From: Glaciimonas sp. CA11.2
Lineage (GTDB): Bacteria; Pseudomonadota; Gammaproteobacteria; Burkholderiales; Burkholderiaceae_D
Assembly: GCF_034314045.1 (NCBI RefSeq)
Contig: NZ_JAVIWL010000001.1
Coordinates: forward strand, 992,001 to 1,056,000
Direction of reading: 5' to 3'
Length of the DNA: 64,000 nt
The stretch's first letter is position 1. Each line of letters opens with the position of its first letter. The notes beneath the pieces were generated by a model. That model had not been told where the DNA came from, did not search any database, and saw only the letters and a list, made by a program, of their open reading frames with translations. Both the position numbers and the translations under genes were made by a program. Below are positions 1 to 12,677 of the stretch, piece after piece.

Positions 1-766
1 CGCCGCGAAATGCATAAATACTTTGATCGTCATCGCCAACGGCAAACACCGCGCCGCCTTGCCCTGCCATCAACTTTAACCATTTATATTGAAGATCGTT
101 GGTATCTTGAAATTCGTCCACCAAAATATGTTTAAAACGGGCTTGATAATGCTCACGCAAAGGCTGATTTCTGACCATCAATTCATAGGTGCGCAATAAT
201 AGTTCGGCAAAATCAACGACCCCTTCGCGCTGGCATTGCTGATCATAAAGGGCGTATAACTCGACAAATTTGCGATTGTAGTCATCGTTAGCTTCGACAT
301 CGTGCGCACGCAAACCCTGATCTTTTGCACCATTGATAAAGTACATCAAGTTACGCGGCGGATACTTCTCATCATCGATGCTCAATGATTTAAGCAACCG
401 TTTGATCGCCGATAACTGATCTTGCGAATCAAGAATCTGAAACGTCGGCGTCAGCGCGGCATCCTTGTGATGCGCACGTAGCAGGCGGTTGCAGAGGCCG
501 TGGAACGTCCCTATCCACATCCCGCGTGTATTAATCGGCAACATCGCTGATAATCGCATCATCATTTCTTTGGCCGCCTTATTGGTAAAGGTGACGGCTA
601 GTACGCCTGACGGTGAAACTTGTCCGGTTTGAATAAGCCACGCAATGCGGGTGATCAGTACGCGCGTCTTACCGGATCCGGCACCGGCGAGAATCAAGGC
701 TGGTTGAGCGGGCAAAGTGACTGCGGCGAGTTGTTCGGGATTGAGATTCTGAAGAAGATTTTGCAT
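1..766 (-). CDS. UvrD/Rep-family ATP-dependent DNA helicase, N-terminal part (runs off the window)
   Basis: Superfamily 1A 3'-5' helicase used in repair and replication restart. Translating down from the ATG at 766 gives about 255 residues before the window edge. Motifs appear in family order: Walker A LAGAGSGKT near residue 27, motif Ia VTFTNKAAKEM, the GTFHGLCNRLLR motif, Walker B LVDEFQDTN, and motif III VGDDDQSIYAFRG close to the edge. This covers domain 1A and part of 1B; the C-terminal half lies outside. Start MQNLLQNLNPEQ is typical of UvrD/PcrA. It is divergent from the MFS gene at 1004. UvrD is more likely than Rep, but this part does not separate them with certainty. Confidence 0.9.
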   Translation of the reverse strand, partial: MQNLLQNLNPEQLAAVTLPAQPALILAGAGSGKTRVLITRIAWLIQTGQVSPSGVLAVTFTNKAAKEMMMRLSAMLPINTRGMWIGTFHGLCNRLLRAHHKDAALTPTFQILDSQDQLSAIKRLLKSLSIDDEKYPPRNLMYFINGAKDQGLRAHDVEANDDYNRKFVELYALYDQQCQREGVVDFAELLLRTYELMVRNQPLREHYQARFKHILVDEFQDTNDLQYKWLKLMAGQGGAVFAVGDDDQSIYAFRG

Positions 767-1003
767 CCCATCATTATAACTGCGCGGCTATAAAAGAAGC
801 GCGTTCCACGAGAGTGCCGAGACTGTTAGGAAGGGTATACGCTATAACATCGGCACACGGCAAGCAATAATTCACTCCAAAGAGTAAAATACTGCGTTGC
901 AGCAAAGCAAAAATCCTGTCTGCGTTGACCTCTTAGGTTACATCCTGGTTACACCGCTTTTTGTCGATTACTCTCGCTTCCTCATCTTTCTACGTTAACT
1001 ACC

Positions 1004-2296
1004 ATGTCCGAACCAGCCCGCTTCAACCGCGGTAAGCCGTCCACTTCCGAACCTGGCATGTCGCCTGCGCCTGATTTACAGCAAGCGTCAAAGCTAGACG
1101 CGCAGCCCCTTTCAGAGGGTGCCGTTAGCTTCCATATTATCGCCACTTCTTTTTTTACTTTTATTTGCTACCTGTCAATTGGCCTGCCATTGGCGGTATT
1201 GCCTGGCTACGTCCATGTAGATTTAGGCTACAGTTCGGTGCTAGCTGGCCTCGCCATCAGTATTCAATATCTGGCCACCATGCTAAGCCGCCCGCGCGCT
1301 GGCCGCATTGCTGATTCAGTCGGTCCCAAAACATCGGTGTTGTATGGCTTAATTGGATGTACGGCAAGTGGAGCAATATTAATTGTCGCGGCATTATTGC
1401 CATCCATCCCATGGCTCAGCTTGGTTATATTGATGCTTAGCAGGTTAGTGCTCGGTTACTCGGAAAGTCTGGTTGGTACCGGGGCCATTGCCTGGGGCAT
1501 TGGTCGCGTTGGATCTCAACATACCGCACGCATGATTTCGTGGAACGGCATTGCTACCTACGGCGCACTTGCAGTGGGAGCGCCATTGGGCGTCGTGATC
1601 GTTCACGCATGGGGTTTGGCATGGGTCGGCGTTGCCATTATCGGGCTGGGCGGGCTTGGTTACTATCTAGCCCGGCGCAAACAAGCCACCGCAGTGATTA
1701 AAGGTGATCACCTTCCGTTTAGAAACGTGTTGCGCCGCGTGTTGCCGCATGGTCTCGGGCTGGCCCTTGGGTCAGTCGGATTTGGATCAATTGCTACTTT
1801 TATTACCCTCTTTTATGCGAGCCATCATTGGTCTAACGCCGCCTTCGCTCTCACATTATTTGGTGGCTTTTTTGTGGGTGCCCGGCTCTTATTTGGTTCG
1901 GTGATTACACGATTTGGCGGCTTTCGCGTGGCAGTTGCCTGCTTTGCAGTCGAGGCAGTGGGATTGCTGTTGCTTGGCTTCTCCACCGCTTCTTGGGTCG
2001 CGTTATGCGGAGCGGCCCTAACCGGCTGTGGCTTTGCGCTGGTTTTTCCTGCACTAGGTGTCGAGGCCGTGCGCAGGGTGCCGCAGCATAATCGCGGAAG
2101 TGCGCTAGGCGCTTACTCCATGTTTTTAGACGTGGCGCTCGGCATTACCGGACCGTTAGCGGGATTAATCGCCACCGCATTTGGTTATCCCGAAGTATTC
2201 CTGTTCGCTGCCCTGGCTGCGCTTGCAGGTGTTGCCTTAACGATCACTCTGTATAGACGCTCGGAACAGTCGATGGGAAATATGTCGATTGAGTGA
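1004..2296 (+). CDS. MFS transporter, YhhS/YfcJ-like efflux type
   Basis: Inner-membrane permease of the major facilitator superfamily, 430 residues. It has a hydrophilic N-terminal stretch of about 40 residues, then about 12 hydrophobic segments. The loop 2-3 motif is seen as [14 protein letters not shown], and the second half has a related motif around [15 protein letters not shown]. Conserved pieces such as [17 protein letters not shown] resemble the UPF0226 (YhhS/YfcJ) arabinose-efflux-like group; this is from memory of the family, not a search. Substrate cannot be read from the sequence. It is a single gene, divergent from the helicase gene. An 8-bp inverted repeat follows at 2318-2341 without a clear T run. 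Confidence 0.8.
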   Translation: MSEPARFNRGKPSTSEPGMSPAPDLQQASKLDAQPLSEGAVSFHIIATSFFTFICYLSIGLPLAVLPGYVHVDLGYSSVLAGLAISIQYLATMLSRPRAGRIADSVGPKTSVLYGLIGCTASGAILIVAALLPSIPWLSLVILMLSRLVLGYSESLVGTGAIAWGIGRVGSQHTARMISWNGIATYGALAVGAPLGVVIVHAWGLAWVGVAIIGLGGLGYYLARRKQATAVIKGDHLPFRNVLRRVLPHGLGLALGSVGFGSIATFITLFYASHHWSNAAFALTLFGGFFVGARLLFGSVITRFGGFRVAVACFAVEAVGLLLLGFSTASWVALCGAALTGCGFALVFPALGVEAVRRVPQHNRGSALGAYSMFLDVALGITGPLAGLIATAFGYPEVFLFAALAALAGVALTITLYRRSEQSMGNMSIE

Positions 2297-2386
2297 TTGG
2301 TTAACAGCGCGTCCTACACGATTGAACGTAACTTCAATCGTGACAAGGCAATCGGATTTAGACGTCTGGTGTCGCTATGCATCAAA

Positions 2387-2416
2387 TTGACATAGAATAG
2401 TTGCAAACAAACATAT
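2387..2416 (+). promoter_or_regulatory. Candidate sigma70 promoter of the Dps-like gene
   Basis: A perfect -35 box TTGACA lies at 2387-2392, with a weaker -10 candidate ACATAT at 2411-2416 (18-bp spacing), about 50 bp ahead of the start codon at 2466. No OxyR or Fur site is obvious. Assigned by eye. Confidence 0.4.
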
Positions 2417-2465
2417 AAGTATTTTGGCAATTCCAAAACCCGTAGCCCACAGAAGGAGTCATCCA

Positions 2466-2966
2466 ATGGCAAAGATAGCCGCAAAGAAAAACGTCGCAGT
2501 CATCAACATCGGCATCAACGATAAAGACCGCAAGAAAATTGCAGACGGCCTCAGCAAATTACTCGCCGACACGTACACGTTATATCTGAAAACGCACAAT
2601 TTCCATTGGAATGTGACCGGTCCAATGTTCAACACATTGCATTTGATGTTTGAAGGTCAGTACACAGAACTCTCGCTTGCCGTTGACCTGATTGCTGAAC
2701 GCATCCGCGCATTGGGTTACCCGGCACCTGGTTCATATGCTGCGTTTGCTAAATTATCGACAATCGCCGAGGCAGTTGGCGTCCCGACCGCAACAGAAAT
2801 GATTCAACAACTCGTCGCAGGACAAGAGTCCGTCACACGCACTGCTCGCTCAATTTTCCCAGTAGTCGACGCCGCATCTGATGAGCCAACGGCGGATCTT
2901 TTGACGCAACGCATGCAGCTGCATGAAAAAAATGCATGGATGTTGCGTAGTTTGCTAGAGGGCTAA
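2466..2966 (+). CDS. dps: Dps-family DNA starvation/stationary-phase protection ferritin
   Basis: Mini-ferritin, 166 residues from this start, that oxidises Fe(II) with peroxide, stores iron in a dodecamer and protects DNA. The signature [14 protein letters not shown] followed by [20 protein letters not shown] supplies the inter-subunit ferroxidase His, Asp and Glu ligands. A lysine-rich N terminus (MAKIAAKKN) could bind DNA. The start is set by the strong ribosome site AGAAGGAG at 2451-2458; the longer reading frame opens with a TTG at 2424 that lacks such a site. A strong terminator follows at 3002. It is a single gene, convergent with the thiamine operon. Confidence 0.92.
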   Translation: MAKIAAKKNVAVINIGINDKDRKKIADGLSKLLADTYTLYLKTHNFHWNVTGPMFNTLHLMFEGQYTELSLAVDLIAERIRALGYPAPGSYAAFAKLSTIAEAVGVPTATEMIQQLVAGQESVTRTARSIFPVVDAASDEPTADLLTQRMQLHEKNAWMLRSLLEG

Positions 2967-3001
2967 TTTTTAGGTCGTGGCCAATCGTATGAAGATATTA
3001 A

Positions 3002-3028
3002 AACGGCGCAATCAGCGCCGTTTTTTTT
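3002..3028. terminator. Bidirectional intrinsic terminator between dps and thiE
   Basis: An 8-bp GC-rich stem (AACGGCGC / GCGCCGTT, loop AATCA) is followed by eight T on the plus strand and by TTTT on the minus strand. It can end both the dps transcript and the converging thi operon. Confidence 0.9.
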
Positions 3029-3053
3029 CACCGTCGTGAGCAATTTCGAAGTG

Positions 3054-3680
3054 CTAACGCGTAAACAGAGCGACGAATTCACGCGCTGCTGCGACCGGAT
3101 CATCAGCCAGATAAACACTACTAATCGCCGCCACCATATCAGCGCCAGCCGCCACTAATGGCATCGCATTTTGTGCCGTCATGCCGCCGATAACGACATT
3201 TGGTAACGCGATCTCAGTTTTAGCGATTGTCATGATTGACGCTTGCGTCGTCACGTCGTATTTTTTTACTTTGGATGGATAGAATCCACCGAATGCAACA
3301 TAACTAGCACCACAACGTACAGCATCGTGCGCCAGTTCCAGGCTGCCGTAACAGGATGTACCAACGATTTTATCTGGACCGACTTTGGCACGTATTTCCG
3401 CCACGCTGGCGTCCGTGCCACCAACATGAATGCCGTCCGCGTCCAAAGCCAGACAAAGATCAACATGATCATTGATGATGAACGGTCGCTGGTAGCGACG
3501 ACACAATGCAAATAACAATGCGGCTTGTTCCTGACGTAACGCGGCATCTGCGGTCTTATGACGATACTGTAGTAACGTCGCACCGCCTTGCAATGCTTGC
3601 TCGCTTACCGCGAGCAATTTGGCCGTATCATCCCAGTCCGGCGTGACAATATAGAGGCCTTTCAGGTTAAACGTTTTCAT
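3054..3680 (-). CDS. thiE: Thiamine-phosphate synthase
   Basis: Joins HMP-pyrophosphate to thiazole-phosphate carboxylate to give thiamine monophosphate. 208 residues, the usual length, a TIM barrel. Visible family motifs: LLQYRHK near residue 38, FIINDHVDLCLALDADGIHVG near 70-90, VGTSCYGSLELAHDA, YVAFGGFYPSKVKK and VVIGGMTAQNA. It is the last gene of the thiC-S-G-D-E cluster, 54 bp after thiD. A GGAGT ribosome site lies just before the ATG. Its transcript can end at the hairpin at 3002-3022. Confidence 0.95.
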   Translation of the reverse strand: MKTFNLKGLYIVTPDWDDTAKLLAVSEQALQGGATLLQYRHKTADAALRQEQAALLFALCRRYQRPFIINDHVDLCLALDADGIHVGGTDASVAEIRAKVGPDKIVGTSCYGSLELAHDAVRCGASYVAFGGFYPSKVKKYDVTTQASIMTIAKTEIALPNVVIGGMTAQNAMPLVAAGADMVAAISSVYLADDPVAAAREFVALFTR

Positions 3681-3734
3681 AACGACTCCTTCGTATTCTA
3701 AAAAAATGCCGACGCCAAAGTTAGCCGATGTGGG

Positions 3735-4580
3735 TTAAGCAAGTTGCTTTAAACGATTCGGTATGCGCTGCCCATCGGCGATGCCGTATGACGATGTCAA
3801 CGTTTGCTGACAATACGTCTGCGCAGCGCTGATCGCTTGTTCCATCGACATTCCCTGCGCCAACAATGCTGCCAAAGCTGCTGCGAGAGTGCAACCGCTA
3901 CCATGAAACTCTCCCTGCAAGCGTGGCCAACGCCAGCTCTGCTGGTGTTCGCGGGTGTACCACCGATTCAATACGTGATCCTGCTCGGGGCCATGTCCAC
4001 CCTTCAACAATACATGCTGACACCCACGCGCCAACAATTGCTGCGCCTGAACATCGGGATCATGATCCGCGCTAGATGGAGAGCCGCATAACCGGTTCGC
4101 CTCAATCCGGTTCGGCGTAATCACCGTTGCCAAGGCAAACAATGGTGCTAGCGCGGCAATTGGGTCTTCCGTCGACAAGGTGTCGCCCGCACCGTTTGCC
4201 AACACGGGGTCAAACACCACTGGCAAGTCAGGCTGGCATGCACGCAGTTGGCGTATGATGGCGGCGATCACGTCGGCGTTGGCGCGATTGCCCACAATGC
4301 CGAGTTTGACGGCTGCGATCTCGATCCTGTCCACCAAGACTTGCGCCTGTTGATGAACCAGATCAGCCGCCACCGGATAAACCCCGAAGACACGCTGGTT
4401 ATCCTGGACAGTGAGGACCGTCACGACCGACATCGGGTGCGCACCAAGTCCGGCAATGGCGGTGATGTCGGCTTGCAAACCGGCACCACCGCTAGGATCA
4501 GAACCCGAGAAGACCAAAACGCACGGAGGCGTTGAGCGCTCTGTAGTCGATTCTGAAAGACTGGATTGTCTCCCCGTCAC
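3735..4580 (-). CDS. thiD: Hydroxymethylpyrimidine/phosphomethylpyrimidine kinase
   Basis: Phosphorylates HMP and then HMP-phosphate for thiamine synthesis; ribokinase-like fold, 281 residues. Seen: the N-terminal substrate loop [26 protein letters not shown], the [13 protein letters not shown] segment and the anion-hole motif [19 protein letters not shown] with its catalytic region near the C terminus. The start is GTG at 4580 and shares GTGA with the thiG stop, so translation is probably coupled. The first 18 or so residues are not conserved-looking. Confidence 0.94.
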   Translation of the reverse strand: MTGRQSSLSESTTERSTPPCVLVFSGSDPSGGAGLQADITAIAGLGAHPMSVVTVLTVQDNQRVFGVYPVAADLVHQQAQVLVDRIEIAAVKLGIVGNRANADVIAAIIRQLRACQPDLPVVFDPVLANGAGDTLSTEDPIAALAPLFALATVITPNRIEANRLCGSPSSADHDPDVQAQQLLARGCQHVLLKGGHGPEQDHVLNRWYTREHQQSWRWPRLQGEFHGSGCTLAAALAALLAQGMSMEQAISAAQTYCQQTLTSSYGIADGQRIPNRLKQLA

Positions 4581-5389
4581 TTTACACGCCCAGCCATAGG
4601 CGACGAGGGGGACGCTGCAAAGCGCTTAGGAATTCTCCCCGCCAGATAAGCTTCACGACCGGCTTCAACCGCCAAGCGCATCGCTCGCGCCATGCGAATC
4701 GGGTCACGCGCGCCAGCAATCGCCGTATTCATCAACACGCCATCACAGCCCAACTCCATCGCAATCGCGGCGTCGGAAGCAGTGCCAACTCCGGCATCAA
4801 CTAACACCGGCACTTTAGCCTGATCGATAATCAGCGATAAATTCCAAGGGTTCAAAATCCCCATTCCGGACCCAATTAATGAAGCCAGTGGCATGATGGC
4901 AACGCAACCGATTTCCTCGAGAATACGCGCCTGAATCGGATCATCGCTGCAATACACCATGACATCAAAACCATCTTTGACGAGTATTTCTGCTGCTTTC
5001 AAGGTCTCGGGCATATTGGGAAACAAAGTCTTTTCGTCGCCGAGTACTTCCAGCTTTGCCAACTTGTGACCGCCCAGTAATTCACGGCCTAATTGCAACG
5101 TATACACGGCATCTTTCGCCGTATAGCAACCGGCAGAATTGGGCAATATCGTATAGCGCGACTGCGGCACAACATCTAGCAGATTAGGCGCGTCTGGGTC
5201 TTGGCCGATATTGACCCGACGAATCGCGACCGTAATAATTTCTGCACCGCTGGCTTCAGTCGCGTCACGCGTTTGGTCCAGATCGCGGTATTTCCCACTA
5301 CCGACTAGCAGCCGCGAACGGTAGGTTTTCCCTGCGATAATCAAGCCACTATCCTGTTGGCTTTCTGAGAGGGCATTGTGCATGTTCAT
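4577..5389 (-). CDS. thiG: Thiazole synthase
   Basis: Forms the thiazole ring from 1-deoxy-xylulose-5-phosphate, dehydroglycine and ThiS thiocarboxylate. TIM barrel of 270 residues. Visible: [30 protein letters not shown], where the conserved Lys that forms a Schiff base with the substrate sits, [32 protein letters not shown] and [18 protein letters not shown]. The start ATG at 5389 has an AAAGGAA ribosome site. Unusually, 205 bp without a gene separate it from thiS; in many relatives thiO or direct coupling fills this space. Confidence 0.95.
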   Translation of the reverse strand: MNMHNALSESQQDSGLIIAGKTYRSRLLVGSGKYRDLDQTRDATEASGAEIITVAIRRVNIGQDPDAPNLLDVVPQSRYTILPNSAGCYTAKDAVYTLQLGRELLGGHKLAKLEVLGDEKTLFPNMPETLKAAEILVKDGFDVMVYCSDDPIQARILEEIGCVAIMPLASLIGSGMGILNPWNLSLIIDQAKVPVLVDAGVGTASDAAIAMELGCDGVLMNTAIAGARDPIRMARAMRLAVEAGREAYLAGRIPKRFAASPSSPMAGRVK

Positions 5390-5414
5390 GATTTTTCCTT
5401 TCGAATTGCTTTGA

Positions 5415-5445
5415 TGGTTCGGTAACGCTCAGCGCTACCGAACCA
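5415..5445 (-). other. Strong RNA hairpin between thiS and thiG
   Basis: A 10-bp perfect stem TGGTTCGGTA / TACCGAACCA carries an inner CGC/GCG helix with a TCA loop. In the operon mRNA it lies about 25 nt before the thiG start. There is no T run, so it is not a plain terminator. It may stabilise or process the mRNA 5' of thiG. The rest of 5390-5594 shows no supportable gene. Confidence 0.6.
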
Positions 5446-5594
5446 ATATCGTTGCAAACAGTTGCATTTGGCAGGCAAGACATTCGCAGCATAAATTGAC
5501 GTAAGGACAGCTTATGGTCTGCGTGATGGCAGAGATCGCCAGCACCCAACTTCACACCCCGCCTTACGCTCGCTTTATGCCAGTTACGCCAACC

Positions 5595-7798
<2,204 letters not shown>

Positions 7799-7828
7799 TT
7801 ATGAAATAAGGCCAACAACAAACTCGAC

Positions 7829-7925
7829 GGCTTCCCTTCGCTGGCATTACCCAGATCAGGTTCAGAGGGTGTTTCTCACCCGACTATCAGTGTTAATAAA
7901 TTAACGCTGATAGTCAGGACCCCTA
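7829..7925 (-). promoter_or_regulatory. TPP riboswitch (THI element)
   Basis: Read on the minus strand, the conserved core CTGAACCTGATCTGGGTAA, then TGCCAGCGAAGGGAAG, is present together with the 5' GGGGTCC strand and GGTGAGAAACACCC. The optional P3a arm is long: CTGACTATCAGCGTTAA pairs with TTAACACTGATAGTC-like sequence. TPP binding would favour masking of the thiC ribosome site about 65 nt downstream. Confidence 0.95.
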
Positions 7926-7999
7926 GCATTTTGCTAACTTGGCGTAATTTCAAGCTAGCGAACTGAATTCTAACACCGACAATCCAGATCGCGCGAAGA

Positions 8000-8035
8000 T
8001 ATTGTTGATCAGACTATTTACTCTGATCAACAATA
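8000..8035. other. 14-bp perfect inverted repeat in the thiC-valS intergenic region
   Basis: Arms TATTGTTGATCAGA and TCTGATCAACAATA around the 8-nt spacer CTATTTAC. Neither side has a T run, so this is unlikely to be an ordinary terminator. It lies between the divergent thiC and valS genes and could be an operator or a small mobile-element remnant. The remaining intergenic sequence (7926-8184) probably holds both promoters, but none is strong by eye. Confidence 0.6.
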
Positions 8036-8184
8036 AATATTCTGACAAAAAATGATCTTTGCCCCCTCAAAGTAGGGCATTTGACCATTTTATAGTCACG
8101 TTCCTTAAATATGTCTGGCCTATGTGCCGAAGCAAACGTGTCGTCCTTTATAATCATTGTTTTAGCAAAAAACACCACTAAATC

Positions 8185-11004
8185 ATGGAATTAGCCAAGT
8201 CTTTCGACCCTGCCGAGATTGAACAATTTTGGCGTAGCGAGTGGGAAAAACGCGGGTACTATGCCGCGACCACCGATGCCAGCAAACCATCGTTCAGCAT
8301 TCAGTTACCGCCACCAAATGTTACCGGCACCTTGCACATGGGCCACGCATTCAATCAGACCATCATGGATGGCCTGGTGCGCTACCACCGCATGCGTGGC
8401 TTCAATACCGCATGGATACCGGGAACCGACCACGCCGGCATAGCGACCCAAATTGTGGTCGAGCGTCAACTCGATGCGCAAAAAATATCGCGTCACGATC
8501 TAGGCCGTGAAAAATTTATCGAAAAAGTCTGGGAGTGGAAAGAAAAATCTGGCTCTGCGATTACCGCCCAGATGCGTCGCCTTGGATCATCCGCCGATTG
8601 GGATCGTGAGTATTTCACGATGGACACCGACTTATCCGGGACCGTGACCGAGGTCTTTGTCAGACTATTCGAACAAGGTTTAATTTATCGCGGAAAACGT
8701 CTGGTCAACTGGGACCCGATGCTCGGCACGGCAGTTTCTGATCTCGAAGTGGTATCGGAAGAAGAAGACGGTTCGATGTGGTACATCCGCTATCCGCTGG
8801 TCGATGGCAGCGGTCATTTGACCGTGGCCACCACGCGCCCGGAAACCATGCTCGGCGATGCCGCCGTTGCCGTCGACCCAACCGATGAGCGTTATCGTCA
8901 TCTGGTCGGCAAGAGGCTGACGTTACCATTGTGCGGTCGCGAAATTCCGATCATCGCCGATGAATACGTGGATAAAGAGTTCGGTACCGGCTGCGTGAAG
9001 ATCACGCCAGCGCATGACTTTAATGATTATGCGGTGGGTCAGCGTCATAATCTGGACAAAATCAGCATCCTGACACTCAATGCAAAAATCAACGAGGAAG
9101 CGCCACAACAATATCAGGGCATGGACCGGTTTGTCGCACGTAAACAAATCGTCGCCGACCTTGATGCACTCGGTCTGCTCGAATCGGTTAAGCCGCATAA
9201 ATTGATGGTCCCACGTGGAGACCGCACTGGCGTTGTGATTGAGCCAATGTTGACCGATCAATGGTTTGTGGCGATGAGCAAACCGGCACCAGAAGGCACG
9301 CATTTCCCAGGCAAATCGATTGCCGAAGTCGCGCTGGAAAAAGTCGCTAATGGTGAAATCAAGATGGTGCCAGAGAACTGGAACACCACTTACAATCAAT
9401 GGCTCAACAATATTCAGGATTGGTGTGTTTCGCGTCAATTGTGGTGGGGCCATCAGATTCCCGCCTGGTACGACGAAGACGGAAAGATCTACGTCGCGCG
9501 TACTGAAGCGGAAGCGCAGACTCAAGCTGGCAACAAAGTTATCAGACGCGATGATGACGTCCTCGATACCTGGTTCTCTTCTGCGCTGATACCTTTTTCA
9601 ACGCTTGGTTGGCCTGAAGAAACGCCTGATTACAAAATGTTCTTACCATCATCAGTGCTGGTGACCGGCTTTGACATTATCTTCTTTTGGGTTGCACGGA
9701 TGGTCATGATGACTACCCACTTCACCGGCAAAGTGCCGTTCGGGACCGTATACGTGCATGGTCTGGTACGCGATGGTAGCGGCCAAAAAATGTCTAAATC
9801 CAAAGGAAATACGCTCGATCCAATCGACCTGATCGATGGCATTGACGTCGAAACATTGGTCACAAAACGCACCACGGGTCTGATGAACCCAAAGCAGGCA
9901 GATAGCATCGCCAAGGCTACGCGCAAAGAATTTGCCGATGGCATTCCCGCTTTTGGCACCGATGCGCTGAGGTTCACCTTTGCGTCACTAGCGACGCTTG
10001 GTCGCAATATTAATTTTGACCTGAGCCGTTGCGATGGTTACCGGAATTTCTGCAACAAATTGTGGAACGCTACCCGCTTTGTTCTGATGAATACCGAAGG
10101 TAAGGATTGCGGATTTGAAGGTCATACAGCTGGCGAGTGCAACAAAGAGAAGCTGGATTTCTCTTATGCAGACCGTTGGATTGTTTCTCAATTACAACGC
10201 ACCGAAATTGACATCGCGAAGGGTTTCACCGACTATCGTTTCGATAATATTTCATCCGCTATCTATAAATTCGTATGGGATGAATATTGCGATTGGTATT
10301 TGGAAGTCGCAAAAATTCAGATACAAAACGGCAGCCCGGCACAACAGCAAGCTACGCGTCGAACGTTATTACGGGTGCTGGAAACTATTTTGCGTCTGGC
10401 CCATCCGATCATTCCTTTTGTGACTGAGGCATTGTGGCAAAGCGTTGCACCATTGACTGGCCACGTGATGGATCCAGCTGGCGATTCGATCATGCGTCAA
10501 TCTTACCCAGAAGCACGCCCTGACAAAATCGATGAAAAAGCGGAAGCATGGATGACAGAATTGAAATCCCTGACTGACGCCTGTCGTAATCTGCGGGGTG
10601 AAATGCAGCTGTCGCCAGCATTGCGGATACCACTGATTATTGCTGGTGATGCATCAAATCAAGCGGCTCTGAAAGCATTCGCGCCATACTTGCAAGGACT
10701 AGCAAAATTATCGGAAGTGCAAGTATTAGAGGATTTCCCCGAGTCTCCGGCACCTATTTCCATCGTCGGTAATGCTAAGCTAATGCTGAAGGTAGAAATT
10801 GATGTTGCCGCCGAGCGTGAGCGCCTTACCAAGGAGATCACCCGTTTGGAAGCAGAAATTACAAAAGCACAGGCGAAACTAAGCAATGACAGCTTTGTAG
10901 CTCGGGCACCCGCGCAAGTGGTTGCGCAGGAACAAGAGCGCGTGGCTAGTTTTACCGCCATCTTGGTTAAACTAAACGAACAGTTTGCCAAACTGAAGGA
11001 CTAG
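8185..11004 (+). CDS. valS: Valyl-tRNA synthetase
   Basis: Class I aminoacyl-tRNA synthetase that charges tRNA-Val and edits mischarged Thr. 939 residues, the normal length. Order of parts: ATP-site HIGH motif as [14 protein letters not shown] near residue 45; CP1 editing domain with [15 protein letters not shown] and [16 protein letters not shown] near 220-290; KMSKS motif as [10 protein letters not shown] near 533; anticodon-binding helices; and a C-terminal coiled coil ([20 protein letters not shown]) that contacts tRNA. Single gene. Confidence 0.97.
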   Translation: MELAKSFDPAEIEQFWRSEWEKRGYYAATTDASKPSFSIQLPPPNVTGTLHMGHAFNQTIMDGLVRYHRMRGFNTAWIPGTDHAGIATQIVVERQLDAQKISRHDLGREKFIEKVWEWKEKSGSAITAQMRRLGSSADWDREYFTMDTDLSGTVTEVFVRLFEQGLIYRGKRLVNWDPMLGTAVSDLEVVSEEEDGSMWYIRYPLVDGSGHLTVATTRPETMLGDAAVAVDPTDERYRHLVGKRLTLPLCGREIPIIADEYVDKEFGTGCVKITPAHDFNDYAVGQRHNLDKISILTLNAKINEEAPQQYQGMDRFVARKQIVADLDALGLLESVKPHKLMVPRGDRTGVVIEPMLTDQWFVAMSKPAPEGTHFPGKSIAEVALEKVANGEIKMVPENWNTTYNQWLNNIQDWCVSRQLWWGHQIPAWYDEDGKIYVARTEAEAQTQAGNKVIRRDDDVLDTWFSSALIPFSTLGWPEETPDYKMFLPSSVLVTGFDIIFFWVARMVMMTTHFTGKVPFGTVYVHGLVRDGSGQKMSKSKGNTLDPIDLIDGIDVETLVTKRTTGLMNPKQADSIAKATRKEFADGIPAFGTDALRFTFASLATLGRNINFDLSRCDGYRNFCNKLWNATRFVLMNTEGKDCGFEGHTAGECNKEKLDFSYADRWIVSQLQRTEIDIAKGFTDYRFDNISSAIYKFVWDEYCDWYLEVAKIQIQNGSPAQQQATRRTLLRVLETILRLAHPIIPFVTEALWQSVAPLTGHVMDPAGDSIMRQSYPEARPDKIDEKAEAWMTELKSLTDACRNLRGEMQLSPALRIPLIIAGDASNQAALKAFAPYLQGLAKLSEVQVLEDFPESPAPISIVGNAKLMLKVEIDVAAERERLTKEITRLEAEITKAQAKLSNDSFVARAPAQVVAQEQERVASFTAILVKLNEQFAKLKD

Positions 11005-11134
11005 AAACGCATCACAAAGCCTCATTGCATTATGAAACCCTGTAAATCAATGTGCGTAGGCGGGTAAATTAAGTGGCTAAAGTAAGTTGTTAAATAAATC
11101 GCTTACGCACAACAAAAAAATAAGGGAGACATGC

Positions 11135-11581
11135 ATGAAAAAAAGTTCAATGAGTATCCTCGCGGCTGGTTTGCTCCTAGCATTTTGCGCCACGGCGCAA
11201 ACTACATCTCCAGTTGGATTATGGAAAAATATTGACGACTCTACCGGCAAGCCCAAAGCGTTGATTCGGATAACTGAATCTGGTGGTGAGTTGTCAGGAA
11301 AGATCGAAAAATTATTTCGTGAGCCCAACGAAGAAGCTAATCCGAAGTGTGTCAAATGCGAAGGCGACAATAAGGACAAGCCAATTGTTGGCCTGACAAT
11401 GCTGCAAGGTATGAAGGCTGATGGCGCTGAGTACAGTGGTGGGACTATTCTGGACCCAGCAAACGGTAAGGTCTACAAAAGCAAGATGTCACTTCTTGAT
11501 GACGGTAAAAAATTAAGCGTACGCGGATATATCGGGGTGCCCTTGCTTGGACGCTCACAAACCTGGGTGCGTGAAGAATAA
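11135..11581 (+). CDS. DUF2147-family exported protein
   Basis: 148 residues with a clear Sec signal peptide (MKKSSMSILAAGLLLAFCATA, cleavage likely after ATA). The mature part starts TTSPVGLWKNIDDSTGKPKALIRI and has the paired cysteines CVKCEGDNKDKPIVGLTML and the C-terminal GYIGVPLLGRSQTW, the usual face of DUF2147 proteins. It is probably periplasmic; family function is unknown. The start at 11135 is chosen because the ribosome site AAGGGAG lies at 11122-11128 and the signal peptide begins there; the open frame extends further upstream without support. Confidence 0.85.
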   Translation: MKKSSMSILAAGLLLAFCATAQTTSPVGLWKNIDDSTGKPKALIRITESGGELSGKIEKLFREPNEEANPKCVKCEGDNKDKPIVGLTMLQGMKADGAEYSGGTILDPANGKVYKSKMSLLDDGKKLSVRGYIGVPLLGRSQTWVREE

Positions 11582-11660
11582 GGTTAACTACTTCAGTACG
11601 CTTATTGAGGTTTTAAAGCTCTTGGTAAGGTTATTAAGCCTAAATTAATGTGATGAAAAT

Positions 11661-11694
11661 ATGCCACACAATGTTGACGTTGCGTGGCATTTTT
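11661..11694 (+). terminator. Intrinsic terminator after the DUF2147 gene
   Basis: Stem ATGCCACaCAA / TTGcGTGGCAT with one mismatch and loop TGTTGACG, followed by TTTT. It can also serve the converging hydratase gene at 11740. Confidence 0.8.
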
Positions 11695-11739
11695 GCATTC
11701 GACCCTCATTAGATGGATGAGGGTTGAGTTGTTTTTTAG

Positions 11740-12582
11740 CTATATAAATGACAATGTTAAGCCAGGAAGGGCTACCCCAGAAAATGCCGTCACCCACGTT
11801 TGCCCCCGTTGGACTGGATATGCATCAGTCCAGGTCCCCGTTGTAATTACCTCACCAGCGGAGAGCGGTGAAAATTGTGGCTGGGTTTTAAGTAACTGAT
11901 GTAAATGCCATACGGCGTGTAACGGGCTATCAAGCACATCGCTACCAAATCCAGCACCGCATAAAGTCACGGAATCCTCGGTACAACAAGACAATGAAAC
12001 GCTCGCATTGGCTAATATATCTCCCAAATTACGTCGCGTAGCGGTCGACAGGACGTGTGGCTCTCCGATGATCAGAGTGCCGTGCAAACCGAATGCGGCG
12101 ATGGCATCTGCAGCCTCAAATTTCCAATCAGGGAATGGGCACACAACGATCTCAAACGCATGCGCCATCCACTCAATACAATCGGCCAACTCACTGAGAC
12201 TTGCATCCGGACTTGGAGTGGTTCCCAATTTGAATACGATTTCGGGTTCGATTCGTGGTTGTACCGCGCCTTCTAGACTTTGGATTCCTCGGTTGTCTTC
12301 AGCAAAACGCACGGTGCTATCAAAAATATGCGCCCACATGAGTGACTCAATGGGTTGATTAACCCCATACTTGGGCCATAAAGTACGATTGGTGAAACCT
12401 AATTTACGCCCTTTTGGAATCTCTCCACGACTAATGCTCGCGTCAAGAATTCGCTTGGAAATATCATAGCCATCTACCGGCAATAACGCCTCGCCGTTGG
12501 AAAATGGGGGTAACAATCGAGCGCTGGCTCTGGCATCGATGAGTTGATGCGCGTACCGATTAGCTTTTGTTGACATGAGCAT
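11740..12582 (-). CDS. 2-keto-4-pentenoate hydratase-like protein (FAH fold)
   Basis: 280 residues, similar to the MhpD/DmpE/HpcG hydratase-decarboxylase group of the fumarylacetoacetate hydrolase superfamily, which act on 2-oxo-dienoates from aromatic ring cleavage. Seen: KGRKLGFTNRT in the N-terminal part, PRIEPEIVFKLG, where the metal-binding E-x-E pair lies, AFEIVVCPFPDWKF, and PLSAGEVITTGTWTDAYPV near the C terminus. There is no neighbouring catabolic operon, so the substrate is unknown. The ribosome site before 12582 is weak; the second Met two codons later is also possible. Confidence 0.8.
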   Translation of the reverse strand: MLMSTKANRYAHQLIDARASARLLPPFSNGEALLPVDGYDISKRILDASISRGEIPKGRKLGFTNRTLWPKYGVNQPIESLMWAHIFDSTVRFAEDNRGIQSLEGAVQPRIEPEIVFKLGTTPSPDASLSELADCIEWMAHAFEIVVCPFPDWKFEAADAIAAFGLHGTLIIGEPHVLSTATRRNLGDILANASVSLSCCTEDSVTLCGAGFGSDVLDSPLHAVWHLHQLLKTQPQFSPLSAGEVITTGTWTDAYPVQRGQTWVTAFSGVALPGLTLSFI

Positions 12583-12677
12583 GGTTCGCTTTCACAAATT
12601 GGTGACGACTATCGCATTGTCTGTGACGTTTAATTTTTACACAAGCATCGCCTTGACGAATATGCGTTTCTTCCTTG

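Noticed and set aside
8923..9525. 200-codon minus-strand frame antisense to valS
   Set aside because: Shadow of valS; no domain seen.
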